Shown piece after piece: positions 1 through 11,906 of a DNA stretch of 64,000 nt. The DNA comes from Pelobates cultripes. Its lineage: Eukaryota > Chordata > Amphibia > Anura > Pelobatidae. The notes below the pieces were generated by a model, which saw only the letters and a list, made by a program, of their open reading frames with translations, had not been told where the DNA came from and did not search any database. The stretch lies in contig OW240914.1 in the NCBI GenBank assembly GCA_933207985.1, positions 286,209,117 through 286,273,116 on the forward strand, written 5' to 3'. The translations under genes and the position numbers were made by a program. The number at the start of each line of letters is the position of its first letter. Position 1 is the first letter of the stretch.

Positions 1-3000
1 TGTATATAATACACACACGCACCTGTCTGTGCAAGCACAACGTCGGTTTGGTGTAAACATTGTCTGAGTGCAAACTAAAAATGACTTAAAAATATGTACA
101 CAACATTATAGTATTTAGATTGACAAATATCAGTAAAGCCTCAACATGTTACATTATGGATCATAAAGCATAATATAAATGTTTGGAAAGGTTGTTGGAA
201 CGGCAGTTAAATGTCTCTGTGGAATAATACAGAGACGCTATATAATAGAAAAACTACAGATTAATATAGTGGTTATGGTGGAATCTTTAGGCTCAGTTCC
301 ATTTTTTTTTCCGAGCGGTTTGACCAAGATCAGGGTTTTCCCAGTTATCAAAATCCACCAATATCAAAAATAGTTTAACTACTGCATGATCTGTCCAACT
401 CTTTCCAACATAGCAATGATACAAATGAGCAGACCTTATTGTTGCTGTCCAAGGTTAGACGAATAATGCGGAAGGGAAGATGCTGTGTAAGCTGGCAGAG
501 TTTGGATAACAGGAAAGCAATGGATGTTGGAACCAAAAACAACTCTGTGTTCCATAACCACTACAATATGCGGTACTGGTTATAGTGCTTAGGGTACCGA
601 AAACATCTTGTGATGGAAGCCTCTGAGCCGACAAACCAGCCGTACACAAAACCAATTTTTTGACAAAGATTGGCTTGTTTGCCATCTATCATGACTATCA
701 GCCATCATAAACACTGATAACATCAGATTTTGATGTTTATTATATTTTTATCTCCACTGTACAAAATCATTAATCTTTGTTAAGAACTCTGAATGTGAAA
801 AAATGCATTAATTAAAAGCAGGTAAAAGATAATATGGTGTCCAAAAACTGCTCCCACCTCTCAAACCTAGGTCTCTCTTTACGGTTTTAGAGGAAAGTTT
901 TACACTGAGATATTTAAATGGGTCAATATCTGACTCTGCTACTATGTCATCATATTTATGCCTTAGAATTTACGCAGTTTTTACATACTCGACGTACAAT
1001 CCTTACATTCTAGCTATATATGGAAGTGAGTCTCGGCAGTGTTCCCCTCCACCCTGTATCGTCACAAGCGTTAAGCAACCTACGGCAATGCAGGTTTTTC
1101 AGAGGGAGGTGGCAGAACCCTGCTCCGCGTGCGCTCCATCGAGCAGCGATAATAAATGAGGTGGCTATATTTAGACACTCACTCTGTAGTATTGTCACGT
1201 GGCTGTCAGCACATTTTACTATAGAGCTCATACAGAGTCACCTCTGCGCACTGTCCTGGCCTCTCTCAATGCATCTTCACGAAGGCATTTAGTATTGTGT
1301 CAGTAGGAAGTAATGCAAGGGACAAAGGTCTAGGAGAAAGCAAATGAATGACAAACTAGTTCAGGAGAATTCTCTTCTCTCTGCAAAGTCAGTCTTCATG
1401 GACTAAACAGTCCAATAACTTAACCTTTGAAAAAAGAAACTTTTGCAAAATGCTATTTGTCTATCTATCTCTCCATGTTATGTATGTATATTTGATCATA
1501 ATGAAAACAATTTTTCATTTTTTTATTTTTATTTAAAGCGTGCACGTTGTGGTTGTTGAGTTAATTTGGCACTTCAGAAGCTAGTCTTGAGCATCATCCT
1601 TTAAACAGCCTTCCCCCTCTCTGCTGCGACACTGGGGGGTTAACCAGAATCGGCCTGTCTCCATTAATCATGCTGTCATTCTGCAGTATATGTATTTAGG
1701 ATGCTGCAGCTGCACAGGATGAGAAACACACTCACACTGTCATTGTCATGGGCCATACAGTATTTAGCGTGATACCCAGCAAATAGTTAGTGCGGTTCAG
1801 GATAGTGACAGGCATGAAGATGTTAAATCTGCTGAACGATGGAACAACAATGTGTTTTCTTTAGAAAGCCTGTTAATTGTGTCAGGTTTTATGTGTGCTC
1901 GTGACTGTCGTTTGTTCCATTCGAGAAGGTAATGTTACCATTTATTGGAAGCTGGGTCACATCAGCAGTAGTCTGAACGACAAAAAACAACTCTACATTA
2001 AACATCGTTTGCATGCTTTCAGACATATATTGTTTTGTGGCATTTTTTATTCTTAGATCATTATTTTTTTTGGGGTAGTGGGCACTGTGAAGGCTTTCCT
2101 TGGGTGCAGTATTGCTCTGTCCAATCGATTTTTAAATCGGTTTACTGCCAATATGCCATGTAGCAAATCTTCTTCAAGAAAAGGGTTAAATCTCTTGCTT
2201 CTTGACTACAGGCAGTAAAGCATCTCTCCAGTAAAATAGTTTACTGGTAATGCAGGAGCTGGCTATGCATCATGGGACTTGTAGTCCTACGGTAACTTTC
2301 TAACATGGTAAAGCCACCCACATTTGTTTTTATTACTAACTATTTTTCATACCAGACGAAATACTTGATGGCCTGTGATAAACGTAGGACTTTACATTTT
2401 AAGCCCTGAATTTAAAATATATGATTGCTTCAAGGTACTTAGACTGGAGTATAATGATTTATCGGCACATTTTACTGACACATCTTGTTTCTGTAGGGAT
2501 ATTTAGCAAACTCAAATTTAGCAAACAAATATATATTCCAAATGCTATAGTGCCCCCCTCACCCCCTCTTCCACTCCTGTTTGTGGTAAAAATGAGAAAA
2601 AATAAATTTTATTCAAACTCTCTACTTTGTCTTATGATATCTGTGGGCTGCATTTGAATTTCGGTGAAATTCCAACACGGTCAATGTGAATATTTCAAAA
2701 AGATAAAATCTTTATGAAATACAAATTTTGGGGGAGGGAGGGGTAAGAGAGACACTTTAACTATGCTGGGGGTATCTCTAAAAACAGCTGATATGTTGGC
2801 TGCAACCTTTGCAGCCCTTATCCTTTTTCCCCAGTACAGACTGAAAGTCTGGAGAATAGCTCTGTCAGATGCTTCCCACTGAAAGTTTTCTGTACGGGAG
2901 CTGCAAACGCGCCCACGCATGCGCTAGAAGCTTTTCAATCTGTAAAACAACCCAAATGAGTAGGGTGGAAGGCAAGCATTTGCTAGTAAAGTATGCCTAC

Positions 3001-3108
3001 TGCTTCAATTAGCAATTCTATTAAAACTGACACATTTATAAACTGTCACAAATGTAACCGGCTCCAGACATATAAAGCACTTTAGCAAGCTGAAGCACTT
3101 GATGTGTG
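1..3108. other. Non-coding, inferred PPARGC1B intron 1; no gene seen
   Basis: Only short open frames, none resembling a protein, with no Kozak/splice context. Positions 1540-1990 are less repetitive and might hold a conserved non-coding element. Positions 2680-2935 look like an old interspersed repeat of unknown class. Confidence 0.5.
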
Positions 3109-3679
3109 TTAAACGGAATCTATAGTGTTAGGAATACAAACCTGTATTCCTAACACTATAGAGCCCTGTGGTCCCCCTCCTCCCTTGCAGCTCCCAGGCC
3201 AATAAAGGGTTAAAAACCTTTTAATGACTCGTCCGTTTCTTGGAGCAATGTCCCTTGGCACTGGGTCTGCGTTCTGCCACCTCCGACATCATCCGACGAG
3301 GGGGGTTAATGCACATTCCCGGCGATCGCTGTGAGTGCCTTAGGCCCTCCCCATAGGAAAGCAAAGATTCAATGCTTTCCTATGGGGATTTTACTGACGT
3401 TCGATGTCCTTATGCAGAATGTGAGGACATCCAGCGTCAGTTAGGTGATCTAAAGTTCAGTAAAATTCCGAAAACACCTCTAGTGGCTGTCTGATAGTGT
3501 TGAAATGTAAACATTAACCCCTTAAGGACGCAACTTCTGGAATAAAACGGAATCATGACGGAATATTTCCGTCATGTGTCGTTAAGGGGTGATGGCGGGG
3601 GGGGGGGAGGGGCAGGGACAGGTCCCCCAGACCACTTCAATGGGCTGAAGTGGTCTAGGTGCCTATAGTGTTCCTTTAA
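3109..3679. mobile_element. TTAA-flanked MITE (family A), with a second MITE nested in it
   Basis: Begins ttaaacggaatctatagtgt and ends cctatagtgttcctttaa. Each end contains its own palindrome: the left repeats aggaatacaa/tgtattcct, and the right has gaccacttca/tgaagtggtc. The interior contains GC-rich blocks shared with the copies at 39942 and 57786. A TTAA target and terminal agg/cct suggest a Kolobok or piggyBac class element; the class is inferred. Confidence 0.8.
3514..3590. mobile_element. Short piggyBac-like palindromic MITE nested in another MITE
   Basis: Starts ttaaccccttaaggacg, ends gtcgttaagggg, and is nearly palindromic (gaatcatgacgg/ccgtcatg in the middle). It lies inside the element at 3109-3679, at a point where related copies read straight through, so it inserted later. 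TTAA plus terminal CCC is typical of piggyBac. Confidence 0.75.
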
Positions 3680-4148
3680 GCTCTGATATAGCATCCCCCA
3701 CTTCTGTACAGTTAAACGTTTGACATATTTTTGTGACCACAAAGCAGAGTCCAGAGTACATCTTGTGTGTCCATCTAAAATGGTGGCAATACAAAGAGCC
3801 TTTCATCAAACCTCTATCATTTATTCTCTTATCTCAATGTATGATGCGTGTTACATGGACATTCATTAAGTCTTTCTTTTGAACAATGAAAGATCACAGT
3901 GTGCACATTGCAGAACCTTTGATTTTCTCTGTTCTGTCTTCCAGCAAAAAAATAAACCCCTTAAAATGTACACTCACATCGCTTAAATAAAACCTTTCAC
4001 ATTCACTGCAACAATGAAAAATAATGAAAGTGGTGCTTAACAGCAAGACCACATCAAAACATATAATTCGGGACACAAACTCTCTTGTTGGCTTTCTTAA
4101 CCTTTTAAGTACCAAAAAGCAGAAACTATTCTTTTCACTATTTACTGT

Positions 4149-4275
4149 AAGGGGTTTATTCACTATATTGACAAGGAAATTGGACATTTTAAACAAAAAT
4201 AATTTTTTCAACATGGTTGTTTTGACCTAAAAATTGTCAGTTTTCTGCAATTCATGATTCAGTTAATAAACCTCC
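4149..4275. repeat. AT-rich palindromic repeat (family B, 'ttcact' type)
   Basis: gtttattcactatattgaca at the left and gattcagttaataaacc at the right form a loose inverted repeat around attggac/aaaattgtc. Related copies lie at 7388, 12480, 21474, 39668, 45878, 46409 and 52448. No coding capacity; likely an old MITE. Confidence 0.5.
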
Positions 4276-4279
4276 ATAG

Positions 4280-4870
4280 GGTTATGGAACACTATAGCAT
4301 TATGAATACATATTTGTGTTCCAAAATGCTACAGTCCTGATGTCCCTTCTTATTTCAGCTACACCCTGTGTAAAAAAATGAAATAAAAAGACCACCCCCC
4401 CCAGAAAAAAATAGATTAACTCACAATTTCTCCGGTGCTGTGTCTCCCTGGGTGCTTACACAGTTTACTCCTAGTGTTACGTCATCGATAATGGGCCAAT
4501 CCAATGCTCCATAGAGGAGCATTTGGGGATGTAGGTGCATTCGGGGATGTAGGTGCATGGGCGGCACATGCGCCTATGATTCTGCCATAGAGTATCGTTG
4601 TATGCAATTATTCTCTATGGAAGGTTTTGACAGCATTGTGCATGCGTGCCTGATGCCACAGTATGGTAGTTTAATGAGAGCCAGGAAACGCAGTCCTTGC
4701 TTTCATACCCGGAGAGCCTGGAATCGTGGCTTAAAGCCACACTTCCATGCTTTCTAATTTAAAAAAATTTAAGCTTTGGGGCAGTTTGGGTGGGGGCGGG
4801 GGGACAAATGCAGGCACTCTAAAAACATCATCTAGTTGAAGTTGTTATAGTGAGTACAGTGTTCCTTTTA
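4280..4870. mobile_element. TTAA-type MITE (family A), diverged copy
   Basis: Left end ggaacactatagcattatga with a hairpin (aatacatatttgtgttcc); right end gttatagtgagtacagtgtt then ccttttaa. The short open frame at 4557-4757 lies within it and is not a gene. Confidence 0.65.
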
Positions 4871-6155
4871 ACATATGTACATTGTATTGTGTTAAAACCC
4901 TTCTTGACATTCAGTGTAGCAGGGCTGTCATGATGTAATGGAGAGGTTAACATTAATGGGTTCTATAATTTACATGTAGTGCTCTGAGTTTTTTGTAAAA
5001 ACAATATAAACATCCAAGCCATGACATAAAATCCTGGCTGAAGTCTAGAACCTACAGGATTATGGACATATGCTACTAAGCCCAAAATCCAGCCTGCCTT
5101 TAGGGTTCTATCAGAATAAATAGTTGTAAAGAAAACTAAAGAGAGCATGATAATGTAAATTTGCCGTGACTGTTCTCTCGCAGCCATGAGGCATCAAATG
5201 CATACAGAAAACCTCTATCTCCCAACTCTACGCATTCCCTCATTGTGCTTTGATGTAAATGATTGTGAAATGTTTAGTAGCATCCAATTCATTGCGTATA
5301 TGGGAATCACTGGGGAAAAGAGAAGGGAGATTGTAATTCCTGCCCTAATGCAATTATTATCTAATAACTTTTGCTACTCAGAGTAATGTATAAATCTAAT
5401 TTCTGTGGCTGGCAGAGCAGGTAATTTATGTAAGTACTGGTTTAGGGATGTAAAGAGCGTGGACTTTCCCAGATACAGTGTCAGCTGATATTACAGGGTC
5501 TGGGAGTAAGGAACAAATAGGACATATAAAGAGAAATTTCATCAACATATAAGTAACTTCTATCTAAACTGTGTCTAGAGACCCTTACCGTTTGAGTAAT
5601 TGAAAGAGTCTGCCAGAGTATGTGCAATCTATATTTCATTATGCCATTGGGGTGTAACAAAGTTAATTTGTAAAGGTGCTGTTTTTGTAAAATGCATTAC
5701 GGGTTTGGAGTGTCCCTTTAACATGTCCAAGATTGTGAAAGTACCCTGCCGGCCCCCCCATCTCTTTACGATCTTCCCACTCACATATGGTTGAATGCAG
5801 TAGACAGTCTCCTAGCTCGGCAGATCCTGGGCAGAAACCCATCAAAATTCCAGACACTTAGGCTATAGATTTTACATAGAGGGTGTAATTTATTAATGCT
5901 GGCATATTCAGGTCCTTCCATTTATTTCGTTAAATGTGCTACAGGAAGTTTGCTTTGCAACAGAACAGTAACTGTATACGTTCTCAGCAAATTTGCATTG
6001 TATGTGTTATATGAAATATCAATTCTCATGTTTCATGCGTGTTGTGATATTATCAAGTCAGTGGAGCAACAGGAAGAGCTGAGGTTATGATATTGATTTT
6101 TTTTTTTTTACCAGTGAATGTGTATTGCAAATCTGTAATGTGTTCTAAAATTGAA
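4871..6155. other. Non-coding intron 1 sequence; nothing recognised
   Basis: Short open frames only, on both strands. The fragment around 5700-5720 (gtgtccctttaac) may be the eroded end of a family A MITE. Confidence 0.4.
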
Positions 6156-6372
6156 TTTAAAGGAACACTATAGTGTTAGGAATACTCCCTCCCCCCCATG
6201 GCAGTTAAATGGTTAAAAAAAACTACTGTTCTCTCATATTTCAGCGCCAAAGTCCATTAGAGCTGGCTTCGGCTCTACCTCCTCTGTCAACTCCGAGGGG
6301 AACCCAATAAGTCCCGAGCACCATGCCCGCATTAGGTGTTCCCCATAGGAAAGCATTGAATCAAACAGAGTA
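6156..6372. mobile_element. TTAA-type MITE (family A), right part missing
   Basis: Starts tttaaaggaacactatagtg and follows the family A interior (ctcccccccatggcag, tccccataggaaagcattga), but stops near 6372 without the right terminal hairpin. Truncated copy. Confidence 0.7.
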
Positions 6373-9300
6373 GGTGCAAGGGATATCCTGAAACCATAAC
6401 AACTTAATTCTGATTGCGTTTTGATGCTCGTAGATTTCTTTTAATCGTATTATTTTTATTGAGCTTCACAAATGTACCTCTCTGTGGATATTGCTAATCA
6501 CCTTAGTCTACTAAACCATATCTCTTGCATTAAGTAAAATAATTTTTGTCGAAAAGGTTACGGCCAACAAAGTCTAGTGATCTTTAGGTAAAAGTTCAAT
6601 GTGTGACAGTATTGTTATTACACATATAGTACGGGTGAAAAGGGGTGGAAGATGCACACTTTAATGTTCCCTCTCTCCTAAAAACACAAGGGGACACGTC
6701 CAAGCAATTATCTGTACTGTTTAATATAAACATAGTCACTCACCCTCATCTAAGTCACAGGTCGCTGCCCTGATTCTACTCAGAGAGCCGATTCGGAGAA
6801 TTGCACATTTCAAAAATGAATATTTATGGTTTACCAGTAAAATACCCAAACCAGCTAGTTTTTCCCAGTTCTTGTAGGCTTGTAAAGATAGATAGAACCC
6901 AAAAGACTGGTTTGTCAAGGAGGAACAAGAACCAACTGGTTGGTAATGCAACACATAAACGCTCACAGTTTGCTAAGGATGTCAAGATTGACAGATCAGA
7001 TAGCTAGATAGAATGAATGACCAGGATCACCTTTTCTAGCCCTCCCATAAACACCTGATGGAGGAGCATGCCCCTTTAAAATAATCTATACATATATATT
7101 ATATAATATGCCAATATACCAGAGTATTGCAGTAATGCCCATGCATTCGTATTTGGCATCTTGTCTTAAAATTTACCATTTTAATAATTCTTCAGAGGAC
7201 TGTAAGACTGTAACTCTAAACTTAATATGTCTATAAAAATATTGTGGATCCCTAAGTAATATCACAAAACCGTATATTTGCTTTGGCTTCCTAAACCTGC
7301 AGCTTGTTACTAATATTATCTCATGTCTCATTGGAGAAAAGAGTAGATTATGGGAATCTTAACTCGAAAACCTGATCAGTGTTTTAAACACGGTGGTTTA
7401 TTCACTTAACAGTTGGAGCCATATGAATTTACTTGCAAATCTTGGCAAATGTAACTGAATTGGAAAGTTCTCCAAATCATCAGGTTTGGAGATATTTCTC
7501 TATAGGCCTAAATTTCTTATCTTAAGTCTCAAAATGACCATATCTTGATGTTTAGTTAATAGACTCCATGATGGTTGGTCAGGTTCCCACAGCAAATGGA
7601 TTTACTGCCCATGCATTCATATGGAGGACCATTAGACAATGTGCACCGAACTTTCTCCGCAACATCCTTGTTGATGCGTACTTTACAGAAGTCTGATGAT
7701 TTCCTGCGATAACCAGTAAATGAGATATACAGAGCCAAGCATCTTTTCTCATTTTTAATTGAATGCATTTATTAATGAATCATTAATATAAATGGTATTT
7801 AAATGGCAGAATCCCAGCCGTTAACAATCCACACTATCCTCAAACCGCCCACATGCTGTTCTTGAATAGCAAAAATGTAAGGGTGTTGCTCTCAAGATAC
7901 TTAAATCTTGTATCTGAATACCCCTGATCTTGATAATAAATTAGGAATTAGATAGTAATATCCAGCCTGGGGTGTACAAACCAAAATAAACAGATATCTG
8001 CTTGTAGTTGTAGAATTGATTACAAAACCATAAGGTTTCAGTTTTAGATCACATCATTCTTGTATGTCTGCCTTATGAGAAAGGGAGAGTATGACAGCTG
8101 CATTAAGTAGGTGTTTGCATTTCTTTGCTGCCTGAGAAAGTATGTCTTTGCATGTGGAATACAACCACAATTCCTGGGAAATTGGACCAACAGTGGAAAA
8201 TCTTACGTGATCGTTCTTTTTCATGGAGAGGCTGAAAGAGTTAAAGTGGATTTTGTATGCAACTTTTTGGAGAGTAGATTTTGTTCCATTGCCGGTTTCC
8301 TAATGACTGTGTTTTTCTGGAAAATATTTACAAATATCGATGTTCTCTGTAACCTTCACAACTGATGATCCTTACTCATAGTATCATCAGACATGTGTTC
8401 TCTGATCATTTATGTTCCGTAAGAGTGGAATCTTTAACATGCAACACTATTTAATGGAGAAATACATTTAGCTTTCCAGCTCCTGCTTCACTACAGTTCC
8501 CACCATTCTTTCCAAAAACCTGAAAGACAAACGTGACAACCCATCGGAAGTGCTATCTACTTTATTGGATGGACTGTAAATCAGATTTTTTTTTCTTGTG
8601 TTTGGGACATTAAACAATTCTATGTATTAAAGTATACAAGTTTCCTAATAGCTATAGAAAATACACTCGGGACCATTTTGACTCCATCTGGAATGACCTT
8701 GCCATTACAATAATCATCTGCATGATATCTTAGGAATATCCTGTATACAAACATGCATTTGCCATATAGACAGTTTTGCATCCCAACAGTGCTTCCCTTC
8801 TGGGACGAAGTATGCTGCAATATTGATGTCTTTATTCAAAGACACCTTGGTCTGTTCAAGGGCAGATGCTCTTATAGACTCCTTATATGCCAGAAAAATA
8901 CATGGTCTGCCTTCAGCTTTTACTCGCTTGTACTATTACTGATAATTGAGGATGCAGGGAAATGAAGGAAGGGCACTCCCATGGTGAGTTACTCATGGGG
9001 TCAACTAATCACCATGTGAGATGAGTGCAAAGTAATTCATTATTCTTGGTCAATGGACTTGCTTTTAGATTTCCCTTTCTGTACTGAATAGATTCTTAAT
9101 GGAGAGTCTACTATGGAACTTATCTCTGGAGCTATTTCATGTCCAAAATATTATTCTCATTCCACAGCACAGTAGTTCTATTTTTAATTTATATTGTTTG
9201 GCTTTCCTGCTTCAACCAGAACATACTATGCAATTTAATTTAACCTTTATGGTGCTATATGTATAGGAACACGTGGACGTATGGCACAGTGACTGGACTG

Positions 9301-11066
9301 TTTGTGAACACGTGCCCCCATATGACATTTCTCTGTAGATGTCCAAGCACGTGTGAGTATGCCTGAAGCATAAACTCCTTAATTCTACCAGTTAATATAC
9401 TTTGACCTGTAACATTCTATTTCTTTGTCAAATACCAGTCGTGAATAAACCCCTCTATGTAAAACAAGAATGAAGACCACTCACAAACGTTAAGTGGAAC
9501 TAAATAGAGTTCCAGCATAACTGTAATGAAGAAAAAAAATAACCCCCTCTATGTTGCATAGAAATCTCTCTACAGAGAACCTTTTCACACCTGTTTTCCT
9601 GAACTCTGTTGGAGAAGAGCTTACTGCTTCCTACTAAACATTAAATATTTAGATATGGGAGTGCTCCCTCCTTCGTCTCCCCTAGCGAAAGCCTCCGTCT
9701 CTGTTTATAATTATAATTCAATGGTTGGTGGCATTCAGACAAAGGACCCAAACGATTTCTATTCACTGTGACATTTTATCCAATACCATAGCAGGAGGTC
9801 CCTTTGCATTTAGCCAGTGTTTGCAACTGACATTAAAAGTTGACAAATGCCATTCTCTTGCTCAGGGTTTATTCTTGGAGAAGTTCTTTAATAGGTGTTA
9901 ACTAGACAGGTAGCCATGGCTCTGCCAAAGGACATCCTGTGTATAAGAAAATCACCCGTACAAAATTGTCGTATCCTATAAGGCTCAGGGCATATGTTGT
10001 TTTTAACGCTTTAGGGTCCAGATATATGCAAGATGTGCCATGTACATTGAAGTATAAGTACTGTTTACATTGTTTATATTTCTTAAAATTTGCTGTTAGT
10101 TCTATTTTGTAGAAATTAATATGGTGCTAGAATTTGAGGAGCTTGATCTATAAAAATGGTACAATTGTTTAGCACACTTTTGGTACGCTCTGTGCACGTA
10201 CTCAATATTTGCACAATCTTAGGTTTGCACAGTAAAGAAGAAAATAGCTGGGGTTTTTTTGGTATATTAAAAAGGGAAGATTATCACATAAATAACTTCC
10301 GAACAAGATATAAATGTTTAGTCTGCAGTACTCTGCTCCCCCAGGTCTACTTTCTTGGCATATTCGCTTATCTGAAGGGATATAATACCACTTTAGTTAA
10401 AGTGGATAAGTGATTGTATGTATATATACAGTATGATAATAAGTTATTTCATATCTATGAAGATTTTATATGCTCATCTTTGTAATTATTGCCAAGCCTG
10501 CTTGGAAGAGGATTATATCAGACCCTATAGATTAGAATGAGAGTCTTCTGATTGGTGGAGCCACTTACTGGCCCAGATAAACTGTCTCAGCCTTGCTAGA
10601 GCAGACACTTGGATTTTGCAATTTTTTTGCAAGTTTAAAAAAAAAAAAAAACACTTTAAAAGTGGGGTGAGGGTTGACTGTTATTTCCCTTGAAAGTGAC
10701 CACTTTTTAAAAGACTAATCCCTAGCTAATCAAATGCCCATTTATTTCCCAAATATGTGAAATTACTGATTCATTTATGATGTTCCATAAATGTTGGCAG
10801 TGCATAATTTGTCAGGTGAATAGAATAATTGTGGAAATTGATAGATGTTAAAAAGTGTTTTTATTATGTTTATTATAGATCTCCAATCTACTACTGTATG
10901 GCTGGGTTGAATGGCCTGTGTGGTAGGCTGTTTTGATACATAGTTACTGTTGCATTTGGCCTCTCCTTAGTGCATAGTCCAGTATAACCGGATTTCTTAA
11001 GAAAAGCAGAGAGCCAAATGTAACACAGTGACAAAATACACATCAATGCATGCTATCAAATAAATG
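6373..11066. other. Non-coding intron 1 sequence; no gene
   Basis: AT-rich, with scattered open frames of 60-90 codons that lack any protein-like feature. Positions 7388-7555 belong to the AT-rich palindromic repeat family B. Nothing else could be assigned. Confidence 0.4.
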
Positions 11067-11074
11067 GACTAAAG

Positions 11075-11407
11075 TCTAGCTTCTCAATCTGTGGTATGTG
11101 CACCACAGGCAGGGAGTACGCTAAGAGCTGGCCGGATGGCCATCTTAGCGTTCCCAAGGAGGCGGACGACTGTGGGAGAACCAAGGCTGAGGTGGCGAGG
11201 GAACATCACTCTTCGTGCTCTTCCAGCACTACTACTTTGCGCCCCCTGCCGGGAGCCGGGTTATGACGTCACTACGGCAGCACTAAGCCGCTAGTGAGGG
11301 AGCAGTGCAAGAAGATCACAAAGATTACACAAGCTCCACGTTTCATTCGGAATTTAAACCAACAGAAATTACTTTCCCGAGGCAGGGGGATTTTTTGATA
11401 AACACTG
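11075..11407. mobile_element. Non-autonomous hAT element, 333 bp, exact 8-bp target duplication
   Basis: Flanked by gactaaag at 11067-11074 and 11408-11415. The left end reads tctagcttctcaatctgtgg; the right end, on the opposite strand, reads cagtgtttatcaaaaaatcc. The interior is GC-rich and no transposase is present. The 8-bp duplication and cagtg-like end are characteristic of hAT. Confidence 0.75.
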
Positions 11408-11828
11408 GACTAAAGCATACCAAAGATCAGTATTAGAAATGGTTAGGTCATCTTACTTCTAGGAATATTTTCAATTAAATACCACCTTGTGATGCCACAG
11501 TGTCATACCATAATGTCAGTGGGTAGTAAATCAGAACCAGAAGGGGATCAGAGTAAAGTCCTCTGTTCTCCTCCCCCTGGCATCTTTGTCTAGCTTCGCA
11601 ATATTCTCATTTTCATATATACAAACATTCATGCATAAACACAAGATCACACATATATAAATTTACTTATACGTGCAATCCTGTCTCCCCAGTTCCCATC
11701 CTATCATGCTGCAGTACTGAGGCACCTGCTGCCATATTTGAATAGGTATCTACACTGTGACAAATTGAGTTTAATTTTTAAAGGTGCAAAGAGCCAATTC
11801 AGGCAACATCATGTTAAGTACCAGCCCT

Positions 11829-11906
11829 TTAACCCCTTAAGGACACATGACGTGTGACATGTCATGATTCCCTTTTATTCCAGAAGTTTTGTCCTTAAGG
11901 GGTTAA
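11829..11906. mobile_element. piggyBac-like palindromic MITE, 78 bp
   Basis: ttaaccccttaaggacacat at the left and tgtccttaaggggttaa at the right; a central atgacgtgtgacatgtcat makes the whole copy nearly self-complementary. Same family as 3514-3590 and 39843-39922. Confidence 0.8.
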
